From: an uncultured Actinomycetes bacterium
Lineage (GTDB): Bacteria; Actinomycetota; Thermoleophilia; Solirubrobacterales; 70-9
Reading direction: 5' to 3'
DNA length: 6,887 nucleotides
NCBI GenBank assembly: GCA_946479725.1
Contig: CAMLHB010000127.1
Location: forward strand, 1 to 6,887
Shown piece after piece: positions 5,753-6,887 of this stretch; the stretch's first letter is position 1, and every line of letters begins with the position of its first letter. The notes under the pieces were generated by a model. The model searched no databases. It saw only the letters and a list, made by a program, of their open reading frames with translations, and was not told where the DNA came from. The translations under genes and the position numbers were made by a program.

Positions 5753-6887
5753 GTGCTCACTGTCCAGAGCCTGTTGGACGAGCTCGACCTCGAGCTGGCG
5801 GCCGGCGCGGGCGCGGCCGGCTCGCCGGTGCGCTGGGTGCACATCTCCGAGCTCGAGGACCCGACGCCGTGGCTCTCTGGCGGCGAGCTGATGCTGACGA
5901 CCGGGATCCCGCTTGACAGCGCCGCCAAGCAGCGCGCCTTCATCCGCATTCTCGCCGACCGCAACCTCGCCGGGCTCGGGTTCGGGACCGGGTTCAACCA
6001 CAAATCGCTGCCTAAGGCGCTGGTCGACGAGGCCGAGAAGCGCGAATTCCCGCTCTTCGAGGTGCCCTATTCCGTTCCATTCATTGCGATAACCGAGAAG
6101 GCGTTCGCCCGCCTGGTCAACGAGCAGTACGAGGTGCTGCAGCGGGGTATCGCGGTGCAGCGGCGGCTCGAGCGGCTGGTCTTGGAGGAGCGGGGGCTGG
6201 AGGAAATCGCCGCCACCGTCGCCTCCGCCGTCGGCGGCACGGTCGCCGTCCTCGACGGGCGCGGCGAGCGGCTGGCCGGTAAGGGCTTCCGCCGCCAGCT
6301 CTCGGCCGAGGCGATCGCGGCGATCCGCAAGGAGGCCTTGAGCCACGCCGGCGACGGCCATCCCTTCGTGCCCTCGCATCCAAACGTCGCCGGACGGGCG
6401 CTGGCCCACCCGGTGATCTCGCCGGGCGGCGGCCCGCCCCAAGCCTGGGTGGTGATCGTCCGCGATTCCGGCGGCCTCGGCGACTTTGAGCGGCTGATCC
6501 TGCAGCAGGCGGTAGCGGTGGTGGCGCTGGAGCTGATGCGCCGTCGGGTCGCGCGGGAGACCGAGCGGCGGCTGGCCGGCGACGTCCTCGCGGCGGCGCT
6601 CGGCGGCCGGATGGACCCGACCGAGCTGCGCCGCCGGCTCGAGCCCTTCGGGATCGGCGAGGAAGCCGCGGTGCTCGTCTTCCAGCTCGACGACCCGGGC
6701 GGCGCGGTCGGGCCGCTGGAAACGGCGCTCGCCGCCGACGCCTGCTCGGCGGTGGTCGCGCCACACACCGCCGGAGGCCGCGAATTGCTCTGCGCGGTGG
6801 TCGATTGCACCGACCGCGACCCGGTCGAGGTCGCGACCCCGGCGCGGCGCGACCTCGCCCCTGAGCGCGGCGGCGGGCGCGCCGCCG
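5753..6887 (+). CDS. PucR-family transcriptional regulator (3' end cut by window edge)
   Basis: An open frame of 378 codons runs to the window edge with no stop. The GTG start lies 8 nt after the aminotransferase stop, with AGGGG 5 nt before it, and gives the typical PucR opening MLTVQSLLDEL. The N-terminal PucR ligand-sensing domain (about 1-120) is clear from VRWVHISELEDPTPWLSGGELMLTTG (26-51) and LAGLGFGTGFNHKSLP (72-87). Residues about 140-265 look like a GAF-like sensor region. A helix with ARETERRLAGDVLAAAL (267-283) leads into the degenerate GGDEF-like domain of this family (about 288-378). The C-terminal PucR helix-turn-helix is beyond the edge and cannot be checked. Cotranscription with the aminotransferase suggests control of polyamine uptake and breakdown; repressor or activator role is unknown. 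Relatives include B. subtilis PucR and, from memory, Streptomyces EpuRI. Confidence 0.88.
   Translation, partial: MLTVQSLLDELDLELAAGAGAAGSPVRWVHISELEDPTPWLSGGELMLTTGIPLDSAAKQRAFIRILADRNLAGLGFGTGFNHKSLPKALVDEAEKREFPLFEVPYSVPFIAITEKAFARLVNEQYEVLQRGIAVQRRLERLVLEERGLEEIAATVASAVGGTVAVLDGRGERLAGKGFRRQLSAEAIAAIRKEALSHAGDGHPFVPSHPNVAGRALAHPVISPGGGPPQAWVVIVRDSGGLGDFERLILQQAVAVVALELMRRRVARETERRLAGDVLAAALGGRMDPTELRRRLEPFGIGEEAAVLVFQLDDPGGAVGPLETALAADACSAVVAPHTAGGRELLCAVVDCTDRDPVEVATPARRDLAPERGGGRAA

Noticed and set aside
5741..6766. A 341-codon minus-strand open frame across the right end
   Set aside because: The plus strand here encodes a clear PucR N-terminal domain in an uninterrupted frame to the window edge, so the minus-strand frame is a shadow.

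Overview
The window reads as chromosomal DNA from a high-GC bacterium, most likely an actinobacterium; the flavour of the proteins is compatible with Thermoleophilia/Solirubrobacterales-type or Streptomyces-like lineages. This placement is inferred from strong G/C preference at third codon positions, a GTG start, a PucR-family regulator and the type of class III aminotransferase. No rRNA, tRNA, CRISPR array or mobile element was seen.

Layout: the left 60% (48-4127) is a tightly packed minus-strand operon, transcribed right to left as potA (ATPase), potD (lipoprotein substrate-binding protein), potB (permease) and potC (permease). It encodes one complete polyamine-type (spermidine/putrescine) ABC importer. 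The junctions are 6 nt (potA-potD), 4 nt (potD-potB) and a 4-nt ATGA overlap (potB-potC). A GC-rich imperfect hairpin at 17-43 follows potC. A 237-bp divergent intergenic region (4128-4364) separates the operon from a plus-strand unit: a class III PLP aminotransferase (4365-5744), then after 8 nt a PucR-family regulator that starts with GTG at 5753 and runs off the right edge without a stop.

How it works together: the importer would bring in a polyamine (putrescine, spermidine, cadaverine or a related amine), the aminotransferase would remove its primary amino group to give an aminoaldehyde, and the PucR-like protein is the obvious candidate for sensing the substrate and controlling both arms. 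From memory, this resembles the polyamine-utilisation neighbourhood of Streptomyces coelicolor, where a PucR-like regulator (EpuRI) has been described. The expected next enzymes (aldehyde dehydrogenase, gamma-glutamylpolyamine synthetase) are not in the window and may lie beyond the right edge.

The most interesting unexplained structure is in the divergent promoter region. There is a perfect 8-bp inverted repeat with a 5-bp spacer (4251-4271), a second copy of its extended half-site overlapping a candidate -35 element (4296-4303), and a perfect 12-bp palindrome (4201-4212) inside the spacer of a candidate potA promoter. The genes belong to known families; I see no evidence of a wholly new system.
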